Of a DNA stretch of 28,734 bases, positions 19,907-28,734 are shown in pieces. Position 1 is the first letter of the stretch; every line of letters starts with the position of its first letter. This DNA is from Gryganskiella cystojenkinii (taxonomy: Eukaryota; Mortierellomycota; Mortierellomycetes; Mortierellales; Mortierellaceae): the NCBI GenBank assembly GCA_015852425.1, contig JAAAIG010000492.1:1-28734 (forward strand), given 5' to 3'. The translations under genes were made by a program, and so were the position numbers. The notes beneath the pieces are model-generated. The model saw only the letters and a program-made list of their open reading frames with translations, was not told where the DNA came from and did no database searches.

Positions 19907-21242
19907 GGTGATGTAATTGTTGCTTGTGTTTTGTCTAGCTTGATTCAGATGGAAAGTGTTGAGTGAGATGAGAATGTAAAGGAAATGAAAGAAAGAAGTT
20001 AGAAACGGACAGGGTTGAATGGAACAGTGGAATGGCAAAAAAAAAAAACTTTTTGAGTTTCAAAATATAATAAAAAAAATACTTTTCTGACTGTGCTGTG
20101 ATCGCGCAACAATGAAATGAAAATGATGTAAGAATGACAGAAAAGGGAATGTGAAATCCGAGAATGAAGCTGAATAGAGATTCGTGCTATGGCGCCAGCA
20201 CGCTTGTTTTTGTGTTGTTTGTTGTTCGTTGTTTTGGGAGTGTTGAAAAGAAGGAAAAGAGACGACTGAAGCATAAAAAAGAGAGAAGAACCCCACCCCG
20301 CTCAGATCGATTATTAATTCGTCAAACGCTGGATTACAAATTCACGCCGAAAATATTTGAATTCAAGGAGCTTGAAAAAAAAATCGGATCTATTCAGAGA
20401 ACGCAGACATAGACAGCCTGCAATCTCTCTGCCCTTTTTCTCCTTTCAAAACATAGACTCGTTGCTGTTTTCGAAACCGCCTAGCACGTTGCATCTTACT
20501 TTGGGAGAAGGTTCAAGCCAAAAACAAGAGAGTTGGTTTTTTTTGTTGGGTTGAAGACGCAGAAGATGCGCAGAGCCAAGGTCGATAGAGCAGTACGAAA
20601 GAAATGTATCTTATCCTTGGATAAACAGGTGTGGTCGTCTGCCCGTGGGAATGTTATGAGGAAAAAGGACGCGTGGATCGGTGAGAGAGGGTGATAAAGT
20701 AAAGCAGGGGGAAGAGAAAAGCCCATGCTTTTATAAAAGAAAGCAGCCGATCATATCTTCTTGCCTTTTTTGTTGTTTTGATCCCTGGCCGTTCTTATGG
20801 TCAGAGTTGCTGGCATGTACACGACTGGGGACGCGATGGCGAAAATGAGGGAGAATGATGCCATTTTGGGAAAATTGTAGGCGATTTGTGCATGGGAAGC
20901 GCAACCAAAGACGCGACTTCTTTCCTCTCCTGGGACACAGACCACGACGACGGGAAAGAATGTGTCGCCATCGTGCCCAATCCAATCCGATAATCAGTCG
21001 TCTCTTTTGCTCTTTCCACCATAGTCGCCTTCTCTTTTCGAAATTGTCCACGGCGAAACCCTTATTTGCAATTGACTTTTTTTTTTTTTTTTTTAAATCT
21101 CAAACCACAGATACCCTCTGTCTGTTCCCGCTGCGCTGAACAACGGAATACAAGAAGCTTAGTTCTGTATATTTTTTTATGCAAGAAAAAACAAAATCGT
21201 CGACCTCCCTATCCTGTATCGCCTCATTATGCTACGATCCCT
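19907..21242. other. Intergenic region, RWDD1 3' end to GCLM start
   Basis: 1.34 kb between two minus-strand genes. It holds the presumed GCLM promoter (AT-rich at 20040-20090), a perfect 12-bp palindrome CTTTTATAAAAG near 20728-20739, T18 at 21077-21094, and one speculative small ORF (20751-20864). Nothing else is convincing. Confidence 0.5.
20751..20864 (-). CDS. Possible 37-aa single-pass membrane peptide
   Basis: The ATG has a good context (CCCAAAATGGC). The product starts MASFSLIFAIASPVVYMP, a short hydrophobic segment, then a polar tail ending KKGKKI. Lys at -3 and -5 fits the K-X-K-X-X form of the ER retrieval signal. I do not recognise a family, and several upstream ATGs would precede it in a long transcript. 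It is a candidate only. Confidence 0.2.
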   Translation of the reverse strand: MASFSLIFAIASPVVYMPATLTIRTARDQNNKKGKKI

Positions 21243-22647
21243 TTAATCGGAAGAGCGAATATTCCTGAGGACATCGTTCTCGTTCTCGTCCTCGTCGTCC
21301 GTGATCACAAGCTCGCGCTCGAACAGGGCAATATCGACGTCCACATCGCCTTCCTCCATGAACGTAGCATCGGACTTGGCCAAGGAGTGATCGCGCTCGA
21401 ACAGCTGACGACCTAAATAAACCAGTTTTTTTTGTACAATCGTCCAAAAAGGGAGAGTAAGGGTAAGTAACATGAGCTTTGGTGGTTATAAACTCAAAAA
21501 TTGGTAGATCTGGACCGGACCTTTACAATCATCATCAGCATATGATAAGGGATAACATACCAGTGGGCTTTAACATCCTAGGGTCTTCCTTCTTGAGTCC
21601 CTTCTCAATACGCTCCTTCTCCGCCATCTCGGCATCAAAGGCACCTTTCCACCGCGTGAAGAGTTCTGGGGTAACTCTGGTTCCTGCTTTCTTCTTTTCT
21701 TCCTCCTGTTGATAATAAAAAAAAAGAGGTCTCTTATGGGTCAGTAAACGGACATCTTTGTCGTAGCTTATCAATCGTTGATGTGTTCCAATCCGTTATC
21801 CAGGATTTCTATTCACCTCGATCTCCCTCTGTTCCCGTTCCTCAGCCTCGCGTTCTCTCCTCTCCTTGTTGAACAAGATGATCTCTGTCAAGCTATCCTT
21901 TGCAGTCGAGGCCATCGAGAAGACCATGCCCATTCCTATTGCCTCCTCAGCCTAGGGGATTGGATGAATTAGAAAGAACGAGAAAGAAAATTAGACTTAT
22001 AATGAACATTTTTCCGTAGCCATAGCCTTGCTGCTGGTTAATGTCCTGCATAAAAAAAAGACACGTACAGATGCTGTCACTTTCTCCATGATGGTGTCGA
22101 AATCTTCCTGCTCCAACTCTCCCTCCTCGACGTCGATTGAAAACTCGGGCAGCGTATCTGGGTATGTTTCCGTGTATTTCACAATGAGTTTGAGCACGTC
22201 TAGGTGAGGGGGAGGGTCAATCAAAAGAAGAAAAAGTTAGGACATCGAGTTCTGCTTCATCATTCATCTCAGAAAGTGTCAAATACAGCGGATGCCTATC
22301 CCCACTCGGAGCCAAAATGTCGATGGTGGTCAGGGTCCCACTTACAGATATCATCACCGTCTTGCTCATCAGGCTCGACACGGATGGAAAACTCGGCGGG
22401 GTCATTCGAGATCTCCTCGTATTCATCGGGGTAGATGGACTGAAGAGCCTCCAGTTCGTTTGCTTGTTCTTCTTTATAGTCTATTAAAAGGCAGCGTCCG
22501 CATTCGTTAAAAAGAAAGGTCGAGGAGAGCAACAAAAAAATTCCATTAGTCTCTACGTTGTTAGGTGGTCGTTTTTTTCGGTCAAATTGAACTCAGGTCC
22601 CAATTCATTGCAGGGGTGAATTCTGTCTGTAAGTTCACACCTGTCAT
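21243..22647 (-). CDS. RWDD1: RWD-domain protein, RWDD1/Gir2 family (DRG2-partner type)
   Basis: Six exons: complement(join(21243..21412,21561..21705,21817..21951,22069..22199,22346..22480,22641..22647)), 240 residues against 243 in human RWDD1. Exon 1 codes only ATGACAG; splicing gives MTDYKEEQANELEALQSIYP, nearly the human MTDYGEEQRNELEALESIYP. The RWD domain spans about 4-110 with the YPxxxP signature (YPDTLP, 60-65). A charged coiled coil (NKERREREAEEREQREIE) follows, then RVTPELFTRWKGAFDAEM (human PVTIENFLNWKAKFDAEL), then a QLFERDHSLAKSD segment and an acidic tail. Yeast Gir2 binds Gcn1 and the Rbg2 GTPase on ribosomes and dampens Gcn2 activation. All phases agree. The AGPAT stop lies 331 nt upstream. 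Confidence 0.93.
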
Positions 22648-22978
22648 GACGAATATTATGCCTGGCGAGTCTCCGTGTGATTCTCCTTTGTCCTCGGGTG
22701 TTGTTGGCGTCGACCGTGAGTTGATGGGAACGAATGCAGACTCTCTCACTCGATCGTCCCTTTTTTTGAAAGGTAAAAAAAAATGTCCAAAGCATCCAAT
22801 GCTAAGCCACATTTCAATTTTACACGTCTCAAGTATGCTGGACAAAACCTTTCCTACTCCCGCTGGATTCTCAGTCCTCCATTTTCGAGTAGGCCTGAGT
22901 ATCGACTTGTTCATCGTTATTTTTTATATGTTGAGGACAGTCTTTTTAAATTATTTAGTTCTTTCCTTATCATTTTGT
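22648..22978. promoter_or_regulatory. Short spacer, AGPAT 3' end to RWDD1 start
   Basis: 331 nt must hold both the acyltransferase 3' UTR and the RWDD1 promoter. No canonical AATAAA or clear TATA box is present. Confidence 0.4.
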
Positions 22979-25087
22979 TTACCACTTCTCGCTCCAGACA
23001 CCACCTTCGATGCCATCGGTCCAGTTCTCCTTCATGTTCTCCAAGAACGCGTCCTTTTCCACGTATCTCTGAAGGACCCACTCGCTCAACTTTTCCTCGT
23101 CCTTGGGCAAGTCATCAATAAGGTATCTCTTCACATGAACGTGGAACTTGTACTCGGGACTCAAACGACCAGTGTGGACGCGGATCAGATCTGGGGGCAC
23201 ACCGAAGCCTTTGGTCTTGTGGAAGTAGGCGAAGGTGAAATCTAATGAACAAAAGCCAAAAGATAAGCTACATCAGTCATTTTCGTTTAAGCAGAGAAGA
23301 TAAAAAGGAGCCGAATATGTTCTCCAACGGCCATCTGATATGGGTGTACGGCGAACAAGGACCTACCATAAACACATTTGACATGACTTCCACGGAACTT
23401 GTTCACACAGGCGATGAATCCTTTTGTCCTGGGCATCATCACGTTTGACAAGAGAGGGAGACCACGACCGGCCATAAACTTTTGAGACGCAGCGAGCTTG
23501 CTGGGGGTGAGACGAGAGCCCTCCAAGAAACTCGCAACCCAGACAGGGGCCTGGATATCCAAGATCCGTGCAAACATCTTGTTGATTTTGATCTGATCCT
23601 GTTGCCAGTTTCTGTTGATGAACAACATGCCCATGATCCACATACCCCAGCCATAGAAGGGAATCTAGAATCCGCCACCAAAGAAAGGAAAACGAGGGAG
23701 AAAAATAATAAACAACAAAGTTGTTAGTTTGGGAGTGATCGGGAGGATTAAGGTTAACCAACAACAAATAGATCGAGCCTGGACACAACATGGGCTTCCA
23801 AAAAAGAAAACACAAAAGAGGTGGTATAGAATCCTCCCTGGCGCTTACATATTTAAGAGAGTCCTTGGCAAAGTACTAGCAGAGGGTACGTACGAGGATG
23901 AGAGAAGAAAGTGTGTTAGTGTCGAAAGAACCCGAGGTCTGGGTCAGGTATACAAATTATCTGAGGCGATTATTGACTTATAGTATAAACAATCAGTTTA
24001 CCTTCATGTAGTTGACCATGCCTCTCCGGGCAGCGACCGAGTGGAACATGTAAAAGTCGACAAAGGACCGGTGGTTACCAAAGACTATTGCGCTCTCATG
24101 ATGGGGAATTTTGTCACCCGAGAAGGTGATCACGGCCTTGTGTCTCTTCTAAGTGTCATTGGCGCGCCGTACCAATCCGATAAAAAAATATTTTTTAGAC
24201 GAGAGTTCCGTTTTTATCATTCCATTCCTGTCCAGTGAAGTCTGAGAAGGGGTTTGTTTGATCGATTAGGGGGAGGACACGGACACAAACAAGACAAAAC
24301 AAAAGTTGTTTTCTGTCCCATGTCACGCAACCCTACCCCAACTTTTCTACCCCACAGTTCAAGATGTGTTTCTGCTCTTCCTCTCTCTCCACATCCCACG
24401 TGCTGTATGATGTTCCCCAGTTCCTGCTTCTCAGTCGACGAATAGTTCTGTCTACGTCTATGACAACAACATCCTGCTTTGCAGTTTCCTGTTTCCAGCC
24501 TGCATATACATTGATGTGCACATACCTCCATGATCAACTACTCGATGAGTAAAAGAGACAGAGAAGTTATCAGTAAAACAGTAGCGCTCACAGTAACGCT
24601 GTTGGACCATAGGTCCTGGAAGTAAACGACAAGCAAAAAGAGAAACAAGAGTGAACGCACCTGCATGACCTTCCACATCGAACCGGCCACACGCGCGTTC
24701 ACTTCAAAGAAGAGACGCTTGGAGAATGGCACCAGGAGTAAAGAGAAGACCTGAACGACATTGAGCAACGAACAGAAACTACGTTGAGGAGAATGTAAAA
24801 GGAATACTGTTCAGTGTGTTGCAAATCGTGGTTGGATTCCTTGACGAAGATCAAAAATTGTCCATGGGTGGGTAGAGGCGAATCGAATCCTTTGAATGAG
24901 AGAGGCCAGCCTCTGTGGTTGAGATTGATCACTCTTTTTTGGTTTATCGGCTCGTCCCCGAGAAAAAAAAAATCGAATGCTTCCAAGGTTTGATTGTCGG
25001 TCCCGATGGTCAAAGACGGGGGCTGTACCTGAAGAGAGCCGATCCGTAGAGGAGGGCCTTCACTGGCCGGGTGACAGACTCGAGCAT
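22979..25087 (-). CDS. 1-acyl-glycerophosphate acyltransferase (AGPAT/LPAAT-like)
   Basis: Eight exons: complement(join(22979..23241,23367..23664,23849..23875,24002..24148,24526..24537,24592..24615,24661..24778,25029..25087)), 315 residues, all phases consistent. The family acylates lysophosphatidic acid to phosphatidic acid (some members use other lysophospholipids) at ER or mitochondrial membranes. Seen: an N-terminal hydrophobic segment (about 18-40, SLLNVVQVFSLLLVPF); motif I NHRSFVD (His97, Asp102); motif II GMLFINR (Arg147); motif III FLEGSR (EGSR, 177-180); motif IV MMPRTKG. The EGSR motif and the later KRYLIDDLPKDEEKLSEWVLQRYVEKDAF-like block (written here only in part: LIDDLPKDEEKLSEW) match the AGPAT3/4/5-LCLAT branch. 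Exons 3, 4 and 6 are only 24, 12 and 27 nt. Exact substrate is unknown. Confidence 0.9.
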
Positions 25088-26256
25088 TGGAGGGGGTTGA
25101 ATGAATGTGACCGAGAGAGAGGTAGAGGACGAGGGAAGAGGGTGATGGGAAGAAAAAAAGAAAAGGAGAAGGTTGGCAGTCGTGGTCGGAAGCCCACAAA
25201 AAAGGAAGGGATTATTTTCTTTCGTTGTGTTCGGACGGGGTGGAGAAGTGAGTGGAGGATGTCCTTTCTGGGCCGAGGCGGACATTTGGATTCATTTAAG
25301 GGGTCTGCAAACACTGTTCTGCATGATTTGTTCTCTGTCCAACGGTCGAACAGACACGCACACAGACACATGGAGGCAACAAAGAACGATGCTTCGCCCA
25401 CACAGAGTGTCGAACATGTCAATTGGAAAGACAGGATCCACTATGTGCCAGTTCATATTCTTGCAAAGATCGGAAAAGCGTGTTCTGCCGGCCTGTCTTC
25501 GACAAGCTTGATCAATCACATTAAAAGAGCATCCCCTTCGCCCAATGGGACCTTGATATTGTTAGAATGAAGTAACACGCATTTGAGTTTGGGTCGTGTG
25601 TTTGTGCCCGTGTGTGTTTGTGCCACGAGAAATAAAAATAAAAAAAGTTCTGGATCTGCCAAAAGACTGGTCCAAGCCCAGTGCTGTGTCAATGTTCTCT
25701 TTTCTACTCCAAAGGATTCTTCCACGAGCAGACAATAAAAATCAGCGCATGTCGCTTTCTCTGCTTTGTTCTTTTGCTTCTCTCTCACTCTCTCTCTTAT
25801 TCCCTCTCTCACTCTTAACCTGTCAATGCTCTCTCCTTCTCTCCGTCTTTTTATCACATTGACCTGCTTCTTCCAGTAACGTCTTCAGTCTCGCGACTTT
25901 TTTTTTTTCAGTCCCTCCCCCACTTTCCACATTCCCATTCAATTCCCTTTCATTCTCGTCTGGTCCCGTCCTGACTGGCATCATTCTCTCATTCTTATCT
26001 TTACAATTACACATCCCCTTTTCCTCCGGTACACTTCATCCCATCCCATTCCTCACTCTCTCATACCCTCATTTACATTCACTCATTCCCACCCTCACTC
26101 CCCTAAATCCACTTCTGCAAAAGGAGCGTGTTTTGGGTTTGAACAGAACCGTGCCACCAAACACCGACTGAGATCATAGTGTCGCTTGTGTCCGTGCCCT
26201 CTCTTACTTCTCGTTGCTGACTGCCAACAACAGACCATTCACCTTTTGAGGCAGCC
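25088..26256. promoter_or_regulatory. Divergent promoter region AGPAT / PLD1
   Basis: 1,169 nt separate the two divergent ATGs. The PLD1-proximal half is strongly C/T-rich on the plus strand (CT runs near 25780-25850 and repeated CATTC/CTCACT motifs to 26100), the AGPAT-proximal part purine-rich on the plus strand, i.e. pyrimidine-rich toward AGPAT. A 197-codon plus-strand frame (24977-25570) runs antisense over AGPAT exon 1; its composition follows that purine bias and I do not call it a gene. Confidence 0.5.
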
Positions 26257-28734
26257 ATGGCTTCAACTCCAATGGTCGACGACCAGGTCGCCCCTGTCGA
26301 CCTGGAGTGCTTAACCTCGACTGAGACACAACAATACCAGCAACAGCAACAAAAGCCAGAGCAACAACTGCAGCAGCAGTATACTTCCTCCTCAAAACTT
26401 GGCCTTCTTGCCGACAACCATGTTCGACCGCTTGACCCTTCAAACGAAAAAATCCACGGCAGCGAGCTGGAACAGCACAAGCAACTGCAGCAACAACAAC
26501 CTCAGCAGGATCAGCAACAGCCTGTGGAGGAATTCAAGACAGAACAAGACTCTTTTGAGAAACAGAATGCCTTGGTTGATACCCCGCAGGTTGTACAACA
26601 ACAACAGCAAGGACCGGTGGTTACCTCAGCAGGAAAATTCAAGTTGGCGGGACTCGTGGATCGAGTTCGGTTAGCTCAACAACAGGATCAACTGCAAACC
26701 CTGCGGCCCCCTCCTGCTGAAGCATACCGAGAACAGCAAGGAGGTCACCATCACCGCCACCTCGGACTCGGTCTCCTCTCCTCCCACGACTCTAGCAACT
26801 CTGACAATGGTAAATACGCGCAAAGATGCGCGAGAGAGGGATTTTCAAGAAAATATTTGCCCTCGATAGGCAGGCTTTTCGTGAATATGAAGTCATATAT
26901 GAAACTCATTCAATCATTGTCCTTTGTTTCGTTGAATTTATGTCGCAGCCGCCAATGGCTCGAGACCTCCCTCGTCCATTATCCATAATGTCATCGAGAC
27001 AGATGAGCATAAACATCATCATCATTTACATCATCATTCGACACCCAGATCTGGACCTGCTGTTCACTTCCCAAAGATTTTCAGCAAGGATGGTGTCAAG
27101 AATGCGTTGTTTATGACCAGTGCTGCCACGGCCTTTACAAAATCAACTCGATCCAGGACCATGGAGGCAGTTCAAACTTCAATGGCGAACCTGGTCGTGA
27201 CAGGATCAATGGTCCCTGCTCTTTATCTCCGAAGAGATGATAAAGGTCGTCGACCGGTAAGAAACTGATATGAACGCTTCAAGTTTGTTCCTTTTGCCCT
27301 TTGATCTTCTTCATGACCCCCTTCATGAAGCGTGAGATTTGCTCCCGAATGTGGCAATCTGCTTTTGAGAAGAGTCAGTTGGACAAAACAAACTCATGGA
27401 GCATTGGGGCATCAGAGACTAAAATAGCGCAAGGATCGTCTCTTTTCATGCAAGTAGTGAGCAATTAACACTAAACTGACTCTTTTCCTTCTTTCCGACC
27501 AATACTTGGTGTCACCAACAACAATAGCCCCCAGTGCTCTTTCAGATGCTGAAGGTAAAAAGATAGTACTGGGAATTGCAAAATGGGCTGTGGAATTTCT
27601 CCTGGGGAATAAGCAGCGACACACTCCTTGATGCTTACGGTACTCTTTATTTCTTCCCTGGTTTGTTGGCGTAAATAGATTGCTGTGACAGACTCCGAGA
27701 TTGATTTGGGTGTGAGCAAGCAGATTATTTTTCGAATGGAGTTACAATACGGTGATGTCAAATGGGTCATTCGTAGAACCGTCTACGAGTTTTACAAGTT
27801 GCACCTGACTCTGGCCGCCAAGCGATTTGATAATCTGCCAAAGTTTCCTAGCCAGGTAAAGAGCGTGGAACCTTATGCGTTCGAGTGATTCGGCGAATAT
27901 CATAGACGCTAAGCTCCAAGTCAACACTCTTTTCTTTGTAGGTCTCTTATGCGTTTTCAATGGCGAAGGCGAGTTTGGGAATGAAGAACGAGGACAAGGT
28001 AAACTACCTCCGTCAGACCAACCTTGCGCGTCGACAGGCTCTTCAGTCGTACATGATTCAGGTCCTGAATCAGTTGAACTGGACTGTCGCCTACGATTTA
28101 TACGAGTTTCTGGAGATATCAGCTCTGTCACTGACCAAGGACATGGGTTGGAAAGGCAAAGAAGCTTACGTCGATACAAAAGTCACTGACATGGTGCACA
28201 GTTGCTGCGGAATGGGAAGACTCTCTCGATGGGACAAGAACTGGGCCATCTTGCGTGATTCTTACATGGCATTCTTGCCCTCGATTGGAACCGACGACCC
28301 GACGGACGTCTTTCTGTTTGATCAAAACTTCTATGTCGAGCACAAGGAACATGCCCTGGGCCTGAATATGCATCATATTCAGTTCGGCGACCGACACCGA
28401 ACCATCGAGATTAAGGGTGATCACAACCGAGAGATGCTGGAATGGATGGAACATTTCCAAAAGATGCAACAGTCGAGTCCCTGGGTCAGGTCGCATCGGT
28501 TCGGAAGTTTTGCACCCGAGCGAAATGATGCCAAGGTCCGATATTATGTCGATGGCAAGGACTACTTCCACGCCGTGTCGGATGCGATTCTTGCTGCAAA
28601 GTCTGAGATTTATATCTGCGATTGGTGGCTATCACCGGAGCTGGTAAGTTGCTGGACTCTGCCAGAGTTGTATGTTGATTGTTACTCCCATTATCATCAA
28701 CGGCAACCTAATTCCCCCCTCCCCCCCCCCCCCC
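26257..28734 (+). CDS. PLD1: Phospholipase D1 with PX and PH domains (3'-partial)
   Basis: Visible exons: 26257..26809, 26949..27256, 27528..27554, 27679..27855 and 27942..28643, coding 589 residues. A GTAAGT donor at 28644 then opens an intron that runs off the window. PLD1/Spo14 hydrolyses phosphatidylcholine to phosphatidic acid and choline. Residues 1-184 are disordered and rich in Gln. A His-rich stretch (HKHHHHLHHH) follows, then DGRRPPPVLFQMLKIAVTD-type sequence entering the PX domain (about 297-415; VKWVIRRTVYEFYKLHL). Next comes a PH domain (about 448-530; RLSRWDKNWAILRDSYMAFL) and the start of the catalytic region (YYVDGKDYF, EIYICDWWLSPEL). The HKD motifs lie beyond the window. The start has a strong context (GCCATGG). 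Exon 3 is a 27-nt microexon. Confidence 0.93.
28717..28734. repeat. Poly-C tract at window end
   Basis: CCC-T-C14 ends the window inside a PLD1 intron. Together with the G10 beside the internal gap it suggests that G/C homopolymers coincide with contig breaks. Confidence 0.7.

Noticed and set aside
20728..20739. CTTTTATAAAAG palindrome as a bidirectional TATA box
   Set aside because: It lies over 800 nt upstream of GCLM and no gene starts nearby on the other strand; a symmetric AT-rich 12-mer can arise by chance.
22255..22310. Coding-like minus-strand HPLYLTLSEMNDEAELDVL inside RWDD1 intron 2
   Set aside because: Its junction phase does not fit exon 2, while the direct join to YVLKLIVKYTETYPD restores the RWD domain at the expected length.
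22565..23245. 226-codon plus-strand frame
   Set aside because: It runs antisense over the AGPAT last exon and the RWDD1 start; the minus strand carries clear homology.
24977..25570. 197-codon plus-strand frame in the AGPAT/PLD1 region
   Set aside because: It is antisense to AGPAT exon 1 and its Arg/Lys/Glu bias follows from the purine-rich strand; no motif, no supported splice sites.

Overview
The window is fungal nuclear DNA, most likely from an early-diverging lineage such as Mortierellomycota or Mucoromycota. Evidence: GT-AG introns of 45-620 nt with fungal-type donors; F-box/leucine-rich proteins of the kind abundant in Mortierella relatives; a Hal4/Sat4-Npr1-type kinase and an Rtt106-type chaperone, both fungal families; and GCLM, RWDD1, AAGAB and class-B AGPAT copies that resemble the animal proteins. 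The lineage is inferred; no marker gene is present. I see no rRNA, tRNA, CRISPR array or intact transposon. Both ends cut through genes. An assembly gap lies at 17845-17854, and the last bases are a C homopolymer that probably abuts another break.

Layout: a Gln/Asn-rich protein with a C-terminal CCHC-like cluster (+, open at the left edge); RTT106 (-); a 985-aa F-box/LRR protein (+, tiny first exon); a Hal4/Sat4-type kinase (-, 2 exons); about 2.3 kb without a confident gene but with one convincing orphan intron; AAGAB/p34 (-, 6 exons); a 631-aa F-box protein (-, 1 exon); the gap; GCLM (-, 4 exons); about 1.3 kb with one speculative small ORF; RWDD1/Gir2 (-, 6 exons); an AGPAT-type acyltransferase (-, 8 exons, several microexons); a 1.17-kb divergent promoter region; and the 5' part of PX-PH phospholipase D1 (+, 5 exons visible).

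Five genes had to be rebuilt across introns because single reading frames show only fragments: AAGAB, GCLM, RWDD1, AGPAT and PLD1. In each, every proposed junction keeps phase and restores family motifs. The F-box gene at 4431 and the kinase have one intron each.

Most neighbours are unrelated housekeeping genes: chromatin assembly, ubiquitin ligase adaptors, ion or nutrient-transporter kinase signalling, clathrin-adaptor assembly, glutathione synthesis, translation-associated G-protein regulation and phospholipid metabolism. The one suggestive pairing is the divergent AGPAT/PLD1 locus, since both enzymes make phosphatidic acid. I found no clear undescribed multi-gene system. The best leads are the AGPAT microexon cluster with an optional hydrophobic 45-nt segment, a PCNA-binding-like motif in Rtt106, the orphan Gag-like gene, the spliced orphan transcript upstream of the kinase, and a second-frame tail after the AAGAB stop.
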